Shown: positions 1-9,021, counted from the stretch's first letter. The stretch is DNA of 45,920 nt from Pseudomonadota bacterium (GCA_018241265.1 JAFEEF010000035.1:1-45920); one strand, 5' to 3'. Made by a program: numbers and translations. Notes: generated by a model from the letters alone, not told the origin.

Positions 1-165
1 AACACTGGCCCAGAAGAAAGTAACTTTCATTTGGGCCAGCAAATGAAAGTAGGTCGGCTGCCGGCCGAGACCGGCGGGTTGCTGCGCCCAGCGACAACGT
101 GGCACGAAGCCGAAAGCGCCTTACCCACACCACACCCATGTTTTTCCGCGGACATGGGTTGCTCT
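1..165. repeat. Dispersed hairpin repeat, copy 1 (truncated by window edge)
   Basis: Positions 23-33 and 40-50 form an 11-bp perfect inverted repeat around the loop GGCCAG. Bases 34-80 match 13374-13328 in inverted orientation at 45 of 47 positions. Bases 83-133 are identical over 51 bp to 13669-13719, followed by one mismatch and nine more matches. A third hairpin (134-141 with 152-159) ends just before the stop codon of the YciO-like gene at 165, so it may also act as that gene's transcription end. The short ORFs running through this stretch are products of the repeat and are not called as genes. Confidence 0.8.
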
Positions 166-806
166 CAGGCCTCGGCGTCGGCTTCCAGCCCGAGCAGGCG
201 CGGGTCGCCGCGGCCCTGCCGCACCAGCACCGGCACGTCGCCGCTCAGGTCGATCACGGTCGTCGGCTGCATCGGGCAGGCGCCCGCATCGACGACCGCC
301 TGGATCAGCTTCTGGAAGCGCTCCCGGATCGCGTCGGGCTCGTTCATCGGCTCGGTCTCGCCGGGCGCGATCAAGGTCGTCGCGAGCAGCGGCTGGCCGA
401 GCAGGTCGAGCAGCGCATGCGTGACCGCGTGCGCCGGCACGCGCAGCCCGATCGTGCGCCGCGACGGATGCGAGACGCGCCGCGGCACTTCCTTGGTCGC
501 CTCGAGGATGTAGGTGAACGGTCCCGGCGTGCCGACCTTGAGCAGCCGGTACTGCTTGTTGTCGACGCGCGCGTAGCTGGCGAGCTCGCTCAGGTCGCGG
601 CACAGCAGGGTCAGGTGGTGCTTGTCGTCGACGCCGCGGATGCGGCGCAGGCTCTCGGCCGCGGCCTTGTCGTCGAGATGGCAGACGAGGGCATAGCTCG
701 AATCGGTCGGGATCGCTGCGACGCCGCCGCCATGCAGGATCTGCACGGCCTGCTTGAGGAGGCGCGGTTGCGGGTTGTCGGGATGGACCTCGAAATATTG
801 CGACAT
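165..806 (-). CDS. YciO/Sua5/YrdC-family protein
   Basis: A 213-residue protein of the YrdC-like fold. TsaC/Sua5 members make threonylcarbamoyl-adenylate for the tRNA t6A modification, whereas YciO is a shorter paralogue whose role is less clear. Visible signatures are the nucleotide-binding stretch PTDSSYAL (33-40), the segment GPFTYILEATKEVP (about 95-108) and RTIGLRVP (117-124). The length fits YciO, since the C-terminal Sua5 domain is absent. The ATG at 806 is chosen because similarity begins at MSQYFEVHP; the longer frame upstream overlaps the DMT gene. The upstream minus-strand genes are a DMT exporter and a TrpH-like PHP protein. E. coli also places trpH next to yciO, so YciO is the better name than TsaC. 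Confidence 0.85.
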   Translation of the reverse strand: MSQYFEVHPDNPQPRLLKQAVQILHGGGVAAIPTDSSYALVCHLDDKAAAESLRRIRGVDDKHHLTLLCRDLSELASYARVDNKQYRLLKVGTPGPFTYILEATKEVPRRVSHPSRRTIGLRVPAHAVTHALLDLLGQPLLATTLIAPGETEPMNEPDAIRERFQKLIQAVVDAGACPMQPTTVIDLSGDVPVLVRQGRGDPRLLGLEADAEA

Positions 807-891
807 CCCTCGATTCTCGGCTGGCCGGCGTTTGCGTGTCTGCGGGCCGCCATCCCACGAACGCGTGGGACCGCATCGCGGCGCTGCCCGG

Positions 892-1812
892 TCAGTCGGC
901 GATCGTGTCGGCCGCGACCACCGATTCGGGCGTGCGCGATGCACGCACGTTGAGCCAGGCGCTGGCGGCGCCGCAGGCCGCGATGACGGCCATGCCGACC
1001 CACGCCCAGCCGTCCGGCACATGCCGGAACACGAACCAGCTCGCGATCAGCGCGAAGCCGATCTGCGCGTAGATGAACGGCATCAGGGTCGCCATCGGCG
1101 CGTGGCCGAACGCGAAGATCAGCAACAGGTGGCCGAAGGTCGCCACCACCCCGATCAGCACGATCAGCAGCAGATGGCCGATCGGCGCGGCCCGGGCGGC
1201 GGCCAGCACGGTATCGCCTTCGGCCATCAGCAGCGGCGTGACCAGCAGCGCGCCCGACAGGCCGGTGTAGAAGTGCGTCGTGTACGGGCTCTCGAGCGCG
1301 GCCATGCGGCTGGTCAGCACCTGGAAGCCGCCGTAGCACAGCGCCATCAGCAGCGGTACGACCGCGGCCCAGCCGAACACGCCGCTGCCCGGCCGGATCA
1401 CGATCAGCGCGCCGCCGAAGCCGCCGCAGACGAGCAGCCAGCGCGGCAGCGACACGTCGTCGTGCAGCACCCAGGCCGCGAGCATCGTGACGATCACCGG
1501 CGACAGCATGCCGAGCGCGGTGAACTCCGCGACCGGCATCAGTTGCAGCCCGAAGAACGCCAGGCCGCTGGTGGCGAGCAGCAACGCGCCGCGCATCCAC
1601 TGGAACTTCGGATGCCGCGTCCGGAAGCCGCTGCGGCCGTCGCGCGCCAGCCAGACCGCCATCGCGAGCGCCTGGAACGCATAGCGCGCCCACAGCAGCA
1701 GGATCACCGGCAGGAACGCGCCGAGGTACTTGATCGTCGTGTCCGACACGCCGAAGCACGCGCCGGCGAGCAGCATCAGCGCGATGCCGAGCGCATGGCG
1801 GTCGCCGGTCAA
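892..1812 (-). CDS. DMT-superfamily (EamA) transporter
   Basis: A 306-residue, strongly hydrophobic protein with about ten predicted membrane helices arranged as two EamA repeats, the architecture of drug/metabolite exporters such as RhtA and YdcZ-like proteins. The first helix spans about residues 8-28 and carries the common GACFGVSD turn. Substrate cannot be read from sequence. The most upstream usable start is a TTG at 1812, with an AAGGCGG element about ten bases before it; the Met at residue 13 is a possible alternative. It lies 16 bases after the PHP gene and 85 bases before the YciO-like gene on the same strand, so the three are probably co-transcribed. Confidence 0.82.
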   Translation of the reverse strand: MTGDRHALGIALMLLAGACFGVSDTTIKYLGAFLPVILLLWARYAFQALAMAVWLARDGRSGFRTRHPKFQWMRGALLLATSGLAFFGLQLMPVAEFTALGMLSPVIVTMLAAWVLHDDVSLPRWLLVCGGFGGALIVIRPGSGVFGWAAVVPLLMALCYGGFQVLTSRMAALESPYTTHFYTGLSGALLVTPLLMAEGDTVLAAARAAPIGHLLLIVLIGVVATFGHLLLIFAFGHAPMATLMPFIYAQIGFALIASWFVFRHVPDGWAWVGMAVIAACGAASAWLNVRASRTPESVVAADTIAD

Positions 1813-1828
1813 CGCCGTGCCGCCTTCA

Positions 1829-2674
1829 TCAGGCCAGCATGCTCCACACCGGGGTCAATCCCGCGGGCAGCGGCGGCAGCGAACCGAGGTCGGCGCGGCT
1901 CTCTTCGGGGCTGTGGAAATCGCTGCCGCGCGAGGCGAGCAGTTCGAACTCGCGCGCGGTGTCGGCATAGCGCACCGCCTCGGCGGCCGTGTGGCTGCCG
2001 GTGACGACTTCGACGCCCAGCCCGCCGTGCGCCTTGAACTCCGAGAACAGCGCGTACTCCTCGTTCGGCGTCAGCTTGTAGCGGGCTGGATGCGCGATCA
2101 CGCCGACGCCGCCGGCCTCGCGTATCCATCGCACCGCCTGGCCGAGGCTCGCCCATTGGTGCGGCACGTAGCCCGGCTTGCCCGGCACGAGGTACTTGCG
2201 GAACACCTCATGGGTGTCGCTGCAGATGCCGCGGTCGACCAGGTGACGCGCGAAATGGGTGCGCGCGATCAGGTCCGGGTTGCCGGCGTAGCGCAGCGCG
2301 CCTTCGAAGGTGTCGCGGATCCCGACCTGCGCGAGGCCTTGCGCCATGCCGAGGGCGCGCTCGTGGCGGCCGCCGCGCGTCGCCGTCAGGCCTGCGGCGA
2401 GCGCCTGGTTGTCGACGTCGAAGCCGAGCCCGACGATGTGCACGGTGGTGCCGACGAAGCTGACCGAGATCTCGACACCGGTCACGTAGCGCAGGCCGAG
2501 CGCCGCGGCGGCGTCGCGCGCGCGACGCTGGCCGTCGAGCACGTCGTGGTCGGTCAGCGACCACAGCTCGACGCCGTTGGCCGCGGCACGTGCCGCGAGC
2601 GCCTCCGGTTCCAGCGTGCCATCGGACAGCGACGAATGGCAGTGGAGGTCGGCGTTCAGTACGGCGGCAGTCAC
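1829..2674 (-). CDS. PHP-domain phosphatase, TrpH/RNase AM-like
   Basis: A 281-residue PHP-domain metal hydrolase. Characterised relatives (YciV/TrpH) are 3',5'-nucleotide bisphosphate phosphatases and 5'-3' exonucleases that trim rRNA 5' ends. Metal-binding motifs appear in order: DLHCHSSLSDG (9-19), LTDHD (40-44), GVEIS (66-70), then IAHPARY and GSDFHSPEE near the C-terminus. The ATG at 2674 gives the expected full length. It is first in the minus-strand run with the DMT exporter and YciO-like gene. The short region 2675-2762 must hold its promoter as well as the upstream region of the divergent nuclease-like gene. Confidence 0.88.
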   Translation of the reverse strand: MTAAVLNADLHCHSSLSDGTLEPEALAARAAANGVELWSLTDHDVLDGQRRARDAAAALGLRYVTGVEISVSFVGTTVHIVGLGFDVDNQALAAGLTATRGGRHERALGMAQGLAQVGIRDTFEGALRYAGNPDLIARTHFARHLVDRGICSDTHEVFRKYLVPGKPGYVPHQWASLGQAVRWIREAGGVGVIAHPARYKLTPNEEYALFSEFKAHGGLGVEVVTGSHTAAEAVRYADTAREFELLASRGSDFHSPEESRADLGSLPPLPAGLTPVWSMLA

Positions 2675-2762
2675 GGCTGGATTCTAGGTTCTCTGTTGCT
2701 GCAAGCGGCGCGTCAATGGCCAGCTAGCATCCCACGGCCTCAACTGCAACGTAGAAGACGCC

Positions 2763-4142
2763 ATGGACGAACTCGATCTCATCCTTGCGCAACTCTGGAA
2801 CAACTGGGCATTCAGACTCAGTCTCTCCAGCAACGAACTTTTTCATTCGAACATGCTGCAGTACTTGGCAGAAGGCGACGAGCGACCACTGGCCGGACCT
2901 GCGGCGATTGCTTGGGAATCCGCGCTTCGGCTGCTCAGTCTTCTTTGCCGAGGGACCGACGTGAATCAGAACAGCGCCTTCGGTCGCTTGCACCAAGCTC
3001 AAGGCCTCACAGTGCGACGAGAGTGGCGCCGCCTGGATCTTGTGATCCTGGATGAAGCAGAACGTCCTATATTCGCGATTGAGGTGAAGGTCAAAGCCTA
3101 TCCCGACCGAGCTCAACTCGAGCGCTATCGCAAAGTCCTCGACGAGCAGTGGTCAGTGAACGGCGAAGCGCAGTATCAGCCGCCGATGTTCCTGCTGACG
3201 GGTATGGGTGACCGGATAGCCGCTGATGTGCATGCCACCCAGACGATCGGGTTCGGCGATCTAGCGGGCGGCCTGAGCGAAATGGCTGGTCGCAATGGGC
3301 CGGTCAAGGAAGAGTACGTCTCGCTCTGTTGCACCATGGACAAGCTCTTCAAGTGCCTCGAGCGGCATTTGGATGCAAACCCCACATGGGGACAAGCGCG
3401 AGCCCAGGGGGAGAAGCTGGAACCGTTTCGACTTCATTCGTTGTGGTGGAAGCTCTGGGCATCTTTCGTTGCAGAAGAGTGCAAAGACGTCATCCTGCGT
3501 CTGCCGTGCTCTCATGCCGACTACCTGGATATCTATTCGGGCTACACGCAGACCGGAAACCTCGGTGTCTGTTGGAAGACACAGCATCAAAACGGGTCCG
3601 AGATCAGCATCGGCGTGCAGATTCAGGGTGACAGCCTTCGCCTCTTTTTGAATGTGAAGGCGGCGGATGATTCGCTCGGCCGGGGCGGCGAGGCGCGGCG
3701 ACGTGTCGAGGCAACCTTGCTGAAGCTTCTGGTGAACCACGGCGTGTTTGCCATGAGCCCTGGAATACAAGGCCTTGTCGGGTATTGGAGAACAAACGGA
3801 GCGTTCGAGAATCAGAACGTCATCGACAACTTCGGTGCGTTTGCTCCCCCCCACGACCTGCTAGTCAGAGGTGTTGGCCATGGCCGCAGCAACGAACACT
3901 GGACTCCCATGCTCACCGGGTACGACAATTCGCGGTACGAAGGCTTTGCGGACATTCGTCTGACGCTAGGCGATCACGCGACGGTTCAGACCGTGGCGAA
4001 GTTGGTCTCGGATGTGCTGGTAGGGAACATGTTCAGCGCCCAGCAGCCGACTACCTTCGAGCCGCTGTTGCTTCGTGTCGCGAAGGGGTTCGAGGCCGCG
4101 TCAAATGTAGGGGACTGGCTCGAGAATCCCGCGATCGTCTGA
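2763..4142 (+). CDS. Orphan PD-(D/E)XK nuclease-superfamily protein
   Basis: A 459-residue protein whose N-terminal third carries PD-(D/E)XK nuclease hallmarks. These are Asp92 in RRLDLVILDE, the Glu107-Val-Lys109 pair in FAIEVKVKAY, and a QLERY element (118-122) resembling the QxxxY motif of RecB-type nucleases. The opening SNELFHSNMLQYL resembles the start of the PDDEXK_4 group. The remaining 300 residues are unrecognised and may bind substrate or partners. Codon use is clearly less GC-biased than in the neighbours, with many A/T third positions, suggesting acquisition by transfer. It stands alone between a housekeeping phosphatase gene and the 3' end of a peptidase gene, with no methylase, helicase or second defence gene beside it. 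A role in defence against foreign DNA is plausible but not shown. Confidence 0.75.
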   Translation: MDELDLILAQLWNNWAFRLSLSSNELFHSNMLQYLAEGDERPLAGPAAIAWESALRLLSLLCRGTDVNQNSAFGRLHQAQGLTVRREWRRLDLVILDEAERPIFAIEVKVKAYPDRAQLERYRKVLDEQWSVNGEAQYQPPMFLLTGMGDRIAADVHATQTIGFGDLAGGLSEMAGRNGPVKEEYVSLCCTMDKLFKCLERHLDANPTWGQARAQGEKLEPFRLHSLWWKLWASFVAEECKDVILRLPCSHADYLDIYSGYTQTGNLGVCWKTQHQNGSEISIGVQIQGDSLRLFLNVKAADDSLGRGGEARRRVEATLLKLLVNHGVFAMSPGIQGLVGYWRTNGAFENQNVIDNFGAFAPPHDLLVRGVGHGRSNEHWTPMLTGYDNSRYEGFADIRLTLGDHATVQTVAKLVSDVLVGNMFSAQQPTTFEPLLLRVAKGFEAASNVGDWLENPAIV

Positions 4143-4169
4143 AGCTCCCCCCTGCATCTATCTTTGATT

Positions 4170-7100
4170 TCAGCGTGCCTGATCGGACACCGCGATCGTG
4201 TTGTCGTCTGGCTTCCGATCGATCAGCTTGTTGAGCGGATCGATGCCCGCCTTGGCCGGCCGGCCCTGGACGACCAGCGTGAACGTCATCTCCGGCTTGT
4301 CGATGCGGTGGCGCTCGAGCGCCAGCGGCGCGTCGTTCGCGTCGAGCACGCCGATGTCGATGTCGTCGGCGATCGCCACGTCGCTTTCCTTGCCGAGCGC
4401 GTCGGCCACGCGCTTGGTCGCTGCCACGGTCACCGTCACTTCGTGGCGGCCGTCCGGCAGCGGCTTCGAGACGGCGCTGACCGCGTGGTTGTCGTAGATG
4501 ACGATGCGCTCGAACATGTCGTCGATCAGGTACTGCATGGATGGCGGCGTGACCGCGCGCAGCCGCGCCACCAGCTCGACCGTGGTCGGATAGGGCGCGC
4601 CCTTGAACGCATGCTCATCCCGGTAGCCGCGCAGCGCCTCGTTCACCTTGTCCTCGCCGATGTAGTCCGCCAGCGCATACATCACGACGCTGCCCTTGCG
4701 GTAGTGGATGTACGGCTGGTTCTCGACGCGCGCCAGCGGCAGCTCCTTCTTCTGCTCGAAGCCGCGGCCGGCGAGGTAGCGGTCCATCTCGTAGGCGAGG
4801 AACTTGCGCATCTTCGCCGCGCCGACATGCTGCTTCATCACCATCAGCGCCGAATACTGCGCCAGCGTCTCGATCAGCATCGTGCCGCCCTGCACGTCGG
4901 CCGACACCACCTGGTGGCCCCACCACTGGTGCGCGGCCTCGTGCGCGGTGACGTAGTACGGATAGTCGATGTCCTTCGGATCGTCGGGCCGCACCCGCGC
5001 GATGAAGCCTATGCCTTCGGAGTACGGGATCGTGTTCGGGAAGGCCTGCGCGAACGTCGCGTAGCGCGGGAACTCGATGATGCGGAACTGCCGGTACTGG
5101 TAGGCGCCGAAGTGCGTGCTGTTGTAGGCCAGCGCGGCCTTCGCCGCGGCGATCATCGCGTCGAGGTTGAACTCGTGGCCCGGCTGGTAGTAGACCTCGA
5201 GCGCCACGTCCGGGCCGCCGTCGCCGCGATGCCAGACATCCTTGCGCACCGCATAGCGGCCCGACTGGAACGCGAAGAAGTCGAGGATGGGCGCATCCAT
5301 CCTGTAGTGGAAATAGCGCCGGCCGCCGTCGGTCCACTCGCGCTGCAGGTAGCCCGGCGCGATCGCGATCTGGTCGGGCGTGGTGCTCACCGTGGCGTCG
5401 AAGTCGATGAAGTCCGAATCGTGGTTCAGGTCGTTGAACTGCAGGCCGGCCGGATCGGCGCGATCGCGCATCCGCTCCTTCGGCGCGAGGCCGAACTTGC
5501 GGCGGTCCTGGTCGCGTTCGAGCTCGGCGTGCTCCTGGTAGCCGATCGACGGCAGCAGGTTCGCGCCGTTGACGAAGCTGCCGTTGGCAACGACGTCGGT
5601 GTAGGTGCCTTCGTTCGTGAAGCCGGGCGTCGGCCGCTCGAGGTCGAACGTCAACGTCGTCGTCTGTCCCGGTGCGAGCGGCGTATAGAACCGGTAGCGT
5701 CGCACGCCGAGCAGCAGCTTGTCGTCGACGAGGCGGCTGGGCACGCTGGCCTCCAGCCGGTGGATGACGGTGTCGATGCCGCCGGCGAAGTAGAGGTTCA
5801 GGGTCGAGACCGGTTGGCCGGTCTTGTTCTCGAGCGTGTAGCGGCCGCGCATGCGCACGCGCTGCTCGGTCGGATAGAGGTCGACGTCGAGCTGCACGGC
5901 GGTGATCTTCGGTTGCGGTTCGGCGTAGGTCAGCGGCTTGTAGATGCGCTCGTAGTCGGCCTGGTGCTGCTGGCGGTCCAGCGTCGTCTCGTAGCGGTTC
6001 AGCACGTTGGTGTTGTAGAAGATCACGCCGCCGAGCAGCGCGAAGACCGCGACGCCCGCCGCGCCGATCGCGACCGGCCCGCCCGTGCAACGGCTGCGCG
6101 CGACGCGCCAGCGCTCGCGCCAGCCGCTCGGCGTGCCGCGCGGCCACGCCAGGTAGGCCACGACCAGCAGCACGACCGATGCCGCGGTCCAATAGCCCTG
6201 GAACAGGCGCAGCCGCAGCATCGCCGGGCCGAAGCCGTTCATGTCCGAATAGACGACGCTCGGCACGCTGCCGAACTTGTACAGGTTGTGCTCGAGGCCG
6301 AGCTCGGTCGCGAACAGCAGCAGCACGTAGTACAGCACCATCACGAAGTGGCCGACGTATTTGTGGTCGACGACGCTGTGCACCGTGATCGCGATCGCGC
6401 ACAGCAGCCAGTAGTCGACGAGCTCGATGCCGAGCAGGTCGTGCAGGTAGACGCCCGGCTCGAAGCGGAAGTAGCCTTGCGCCGCCTGGATCCCCATGCC
6501 GCACAGCATCATCACGAGCTGCAGCACCAGCGGCACCAGCATCAGCGCGAGCAGCTTGGCGAGCATCGGCAGCCAGGTCGGCACCGGCAGCGCGTCGCCG
6601 ATCTGGTCGATGCGGTGATCGCGCTCGCGCCACACCAGCTCGCCGGCATAGAACGCGATGATGATCAGCATGAAGAGCGGGAAGACGTCCCGCACCAGAT
6701 CCAGCATCGCGAACGTGACCGGCCAGGTCGACGTGCCGAAGATGTCGCCCGACGTCGTGCTGGCAAACACCATGAAGAGCACGCCGGCCAGCACCAGCAC
6801 GCCGAAGTAGACGTTCTTGACCGTCTCCTTGAAGTACATGCCGACGAGTCCGGGCAGCAGCGACCCGGCATGCGAGGCGGCCGGCGGGACGACGCCGCGG
6901 CGCGGCGGCGCTGCCACGGCCGCGGGCTCGTCGGCACTGCGCCGCGCGGCCTTGCCGATGCGCTCCTGCGCGGCGGCGCTGAACGAGAAGCGCCACCAGC
7001 ACAGCGCCGCGAGCGCCAGCCCGATGCCCAGCCAGAGCAGCCGGTTCCACAGCAGGTAGCCCGACAGCGGGATCGCGCGCGTGTTGCGCTCGGCGACCGG

Positions 7101-7790
7101 CCAGTATTCGGTCAGCAGGCTGATCGCGCGGCTGCCGAACGGATCGACCAGCGCAGCGATCGTCTTGTTGTCGATGTCGCGGACGAGCTGCTGCGCGATC
7201 AGCCAGCCGACCAGCACCAGCACGCTGCCGATGTAGACCGGCAGCATGCGGCGCGTCGTCGCGGCGAGGCTGAAGAACACGCCGCCGATCAGGATCGCGT
7301 TGGGCAGCAGCACGTAGGCGTAGGGCAGCAGGTAGTCGGCGAGCCGGTTCGGGCCGATCCGCGTCGCGTCCATCGCGGGCAGGAAGGTCGCGGTCCAGGC
7401 GCCGAAACCGATGCCGGCATAGACCACCAGCACGACCGCCAGCGCGCCGAGGAAGCGTCCGCCGAGATACTGCGTCTTGCCGATCGGCGTCGTGAAGAAG
7501 AAGTGCTGCGTGCGGTACTCGAAGTCCTGCTGCACGGCGCGGCCCATGATCGCCGACATCACCGAGACGCCGAACAGCCCGAGGAACACCACCGTCTGCA
7601 TCAGCGCGAACGGCGAATTGACCATCACCTTGCCGCTGCCGAACGAGACCGCCGCGCTCTTGAACAGCCCGCCGGCGGCCGCCATCCAGAGCATCGCCAG
7701 CAGGAAGAACACCGCGAAGTAGATCCACGTCGAAAGCAGCCGCAGGCGCGAGCGGAACTCGAAGCCGGCGATGCGCAGCAGCGTCGTCAT
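4170..7790 (-). CDS. ABC-2 permease / M1-family aminopeptidase fusion
   Basis: A 1206-residue fusion. Roughly the first half is a polytopic ABC-2 type permease with two helix clusters; the first helix is at about residues 21-43. The C-terminal half is a gluzincin metallopeptidase of family M1. The zinc motif HEAAH lies at 950-954, followed by QWWGH, and the likely third zinc ligand is Glu974 in LIETLAQYSA. The catalytic domain presumably faces the periplasm. It begins 18 bases after the ABC ATPase gene, so the two form one exporter-peptidase unit. The fusion architecture is known in proteobacteria and Bacteroidetes, but its substrate is not established. The long open frame on the opposite strand is a shadow. 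Confidence 0.9.
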   Translation of the reverse strand: MTTLLRIAGFEFRSRLRLLSTWIYFAVFFLLAMLWMAAAGGLFKSAAVSFGSGKVMVNSPFALMQTVVFLGLFGVSVMSAIMGRAVQQDFEYRTQHFFFTTPIGKTQYLGGRFLGALAVVLVVYAGIGFGAWTATFLPAMDATRIGPNRLADYLLPYAYVLLPNAILIGGVFFSLAATTRRMLPVYIGSVLVLVGWLIAQQLVRDIDNKTIAALVDPFGSRAISLLTEYWPVAERNTRAIPLSGYLLWNRLLWLGIGLALAALCWWRFSFSAAAQERIGKAARRSADEPAAVAAPPRRGVVPPAASHAGSLLPGLVGMYFKETVKNVYFGVLVLAGVLFMVFASTTSGDIFGTSTWPVTFAMLDLVRDVFPLFMLIIIAFYAGELVWRERDHRIDQIGDALPVPTWLPMLAKLLALMLVPLVLQLVMMLCGMGIQAAQGYFRFEPGVYLHDLLGIELVDYWLLCAIAITVHSVVDHKYVGHFVMVLYYVLLLFATELGLEHNLYKFGSVPSVVYSDMNGFGPAMLRLRLFQGYWTAASVVLLVVAYLAWPRGTPSGWRERWRVARSRCTGGPVAIGAAGVAVFALLGGVIFYNTNVLNRYETTLDRQQHQADYERIYKPLTYAEPQPKITAVQLDVDLYPTEQRVRMRGRYTLENKTGQPVSTLNLYFAGGIDTVIHRLEASVPSRLVDDKLLLGVRRYRFYTPLAPGQTTTLTFDLERPTPGFTNEGTYTDVVANGSFVNGANLLPSIGYQEHAELERDQDRRKFGLAPKERMRDRADPAGLQFNDLNHDSDFIDFDATVSTTPDQIAIAPGYLQREWTDGGRRYFHYRMDAPILDFFAFQSGRYAVRKDVWHRGDGGPDVALEVYYQPGHEFNLDAMIAAAKAALAYNSTHFGAYQYRQFRIIEFPRYATFAQAFPNTIPYSEGIGFIARVRPDDPKDIDYPYYVTAHEAAHQWWGHQVVSADVQGGTMLIETLAQYSALMVMKQHVGAAKMRKFLAYEMDRYLAGRGFEQKKELPLARVENQPYIHYRKGSVVMYALADYIGEDKVNEALRGYRDEHAFKGAPYPTTVELVARLRAVTPPSMQYLIDDMFERIVIYDNHAVSAVSKPLPDGRHEVTVTVAATKRVADALGKESDVAIADDIDIGVLDANDAPLALERHRIDKPEMTFTLVVQGRPAKAGIDPLNKLIDRKPDDNTIAVSDQAR

Positions 7791-7808
7791 GATCGTCTCC
7801 CGCTGGCG

Positions 7809-8768
7809 TCAGCGCGCGGCGTCGACGAAGCGGCCTTCGGCGATCGTGCCGGCATCGGCCGCATGGCCGAGGTGGCCGCCGATCGCCGCGAAGTACGCGT
7901 CTTCGAGACTCGGGGCGATCGCTTCGAAGCCCGGGCCGGGAGGCGCGTCGGCCACCACATGGACGACGGTGCGGCCCGCCTGCAGGCGCGTCGAGATGAC
8001 CGCATGCCGTTCCTGCAGCGCGGCGACCGCGGTGCGGGCCGCCGTCGTCGCCCAGACGCGACCCGTCAATGCCGAGGTGAGTTCCTGCGGCGTGCCGCTC
8101 ACCAGCACGCGCCCGCGGTTCATGATCGCGAGGTTCGAGCACAGGTCGCTGACGTCGGAGACGATGTGCGTCGACAGCAGCACGATCACTTCCTCGCCGA
8201 TCTCGGCGAGCAGGTTGTGGAAGCGCGTGCGTTCTTCGGGGTCGAGGCCGGCGGTCGGCTCGTCGACGATGATGAGCTGGGGTGCGCCGAGCAGGGCCTG
8301 CGCGATGCCGAAGCGCTGGCGCATGCCGCCCGAATAGCCGCCGAGCGCCTTCTTGCGCACCTCGTAGAGGTTGGTCTGCTGCAGCAGCGCGGCGACCTCC
8401 GCACGGCGCTCGGCACGGTTCGTCAGGCCCTTGAGCTGCGCGAGGTGGTCGAGCATGTCCTCGGCGCTGACCTTCGGGTAGACGCCGAAGTCTTGCGGCA
8501 GGTAGCCGAGCACGCGGCGCAACGCATCCTTGTCGCGCAGCACGTTGATCGTGCTGCCCGACGCACCGCTGCTGCCGACGCCCGACAACTGCACCGACCC
8601 GTGATCCGCCTCCTGCAGGGTCGCCAGCGTGCGCATCAGCGTCGACTTGCCCGCGCCGTTCGGCCCGAGCAGCCCGAACATGCCGGTCGGTATCGTGAGG
8701 CTCACGTCGTCGAGCGCGCGCGTGCCGTTGGGATAGGTCTTCGAGAGTCCGGTGATGTGCAGTTCCAT
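7809..8768 (-). CDS. ABC transporter ATP-binding protein
   Basis: A 319-residue ABC ATPase that energises the permease/peptidase fusion downstream. Walker A is GPNGAGKST (35-43), the signature is YSGGMRQR (from 145) and Walker B is LIIVDE (165-170), followed by PTAGLD and a switch His in STHIVSD. The C-terminal 90 residues are an extension common in ABC-2 exporter ATPases. The ATG at 8768 starts the conserved MELHITGLSKTYPNG; the 20 codons upstream in the same frame look non-conserved. Confidence 0.92.
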   Translation of the reverse strand: MELHITGLSKTYPNGTRALDDVSLTIPTGMFGLLGPNGAGKSTLMRTLATLQEADHGSVQLSGVGSSGASGSTINVLRDKDALRRVLGYLPQDFGVYPKVSAEDMLDHLAQLKGLTNRAERRAEVAALLQQTNLYEVRKKALGGYSGGMRQRFGIAQALLGAPQLIIVDEPTAGLDPEERTRFHNLLAEIGEEVIVLLSTHIVSDVSDLCSNLAIMNRGRVLVSGTPQELTSALTGRVWATTAARTAVAALQERHAVISTRLQAGRTVVHVVADAPPGPGFEAIAPSLEDAYFAAIGGHLGHAADAGTIAEGRFVDAAR

Positions 8769-8913
8769 GGCGCAGGCGCAAGTGACCGCTCGGCATGGCG
8801 AGCCGTTGCACCAGTGTGCCAGCGCCATCGCGCCGCGCTGAGCGGCGCGCGACGAACTGCAGAACGGGCAGGGTCAGACGCGCAGGCCTCCGCTGCGCGT
8901 CGTCATCACCGGC

Positions 8914-8967
8914 GACTCAGGGGCTGAGAGTCGTTCACTTCGCGTCAGGCCGGAAGGCCCCTGAGTC
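8914..8967. other. 11-bp inverted repeat, possible transcription end
   Basis: GACTCAGGGGC at 8914-8924 is exactly complementary to 8957-8967, with a 32-base loop. It lies in the 253-base gap between the end of a minus-strand gene at 9022 and the start of the ABC ATPase at 8768. It could end transcription of the upstream block, but no T-tract follows on either strand, so a structured RNA element or protein site is equally possible. Nothing else was recognised in this gap. Confidence 0.5.
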
Positions 8968-9021
8968 CAGTCGCCTGCCTGCGCTGCGCAATTTCACATG
9001 AGGCGACTTCGCTCCGGCGGC

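Noticed and set aside
31-513. 160-codon open frame beginning MGQQMKVGRL
   Set aside because: Its start lies in the hairpin repeat and the rest is antisense to the YciO-like gene; similar peptides are typical artefacts of this kind of repeat.
2763-4142. Type II restriction-modification system
   Set aside because: No methyltransferase motif is found in either neighbouring gene or strand, so only an orphan nuclease-like gene can be supported.
4164-8927. 1587-codon open frame on the plus strand
   Set aside because: It lies antisense to the permease/peptidase fusion and ABC ATPase, is extremely rich in Arg, Ala, His and Asp, and shows no domain. It arises from GC-biased codon positions on the other strand.
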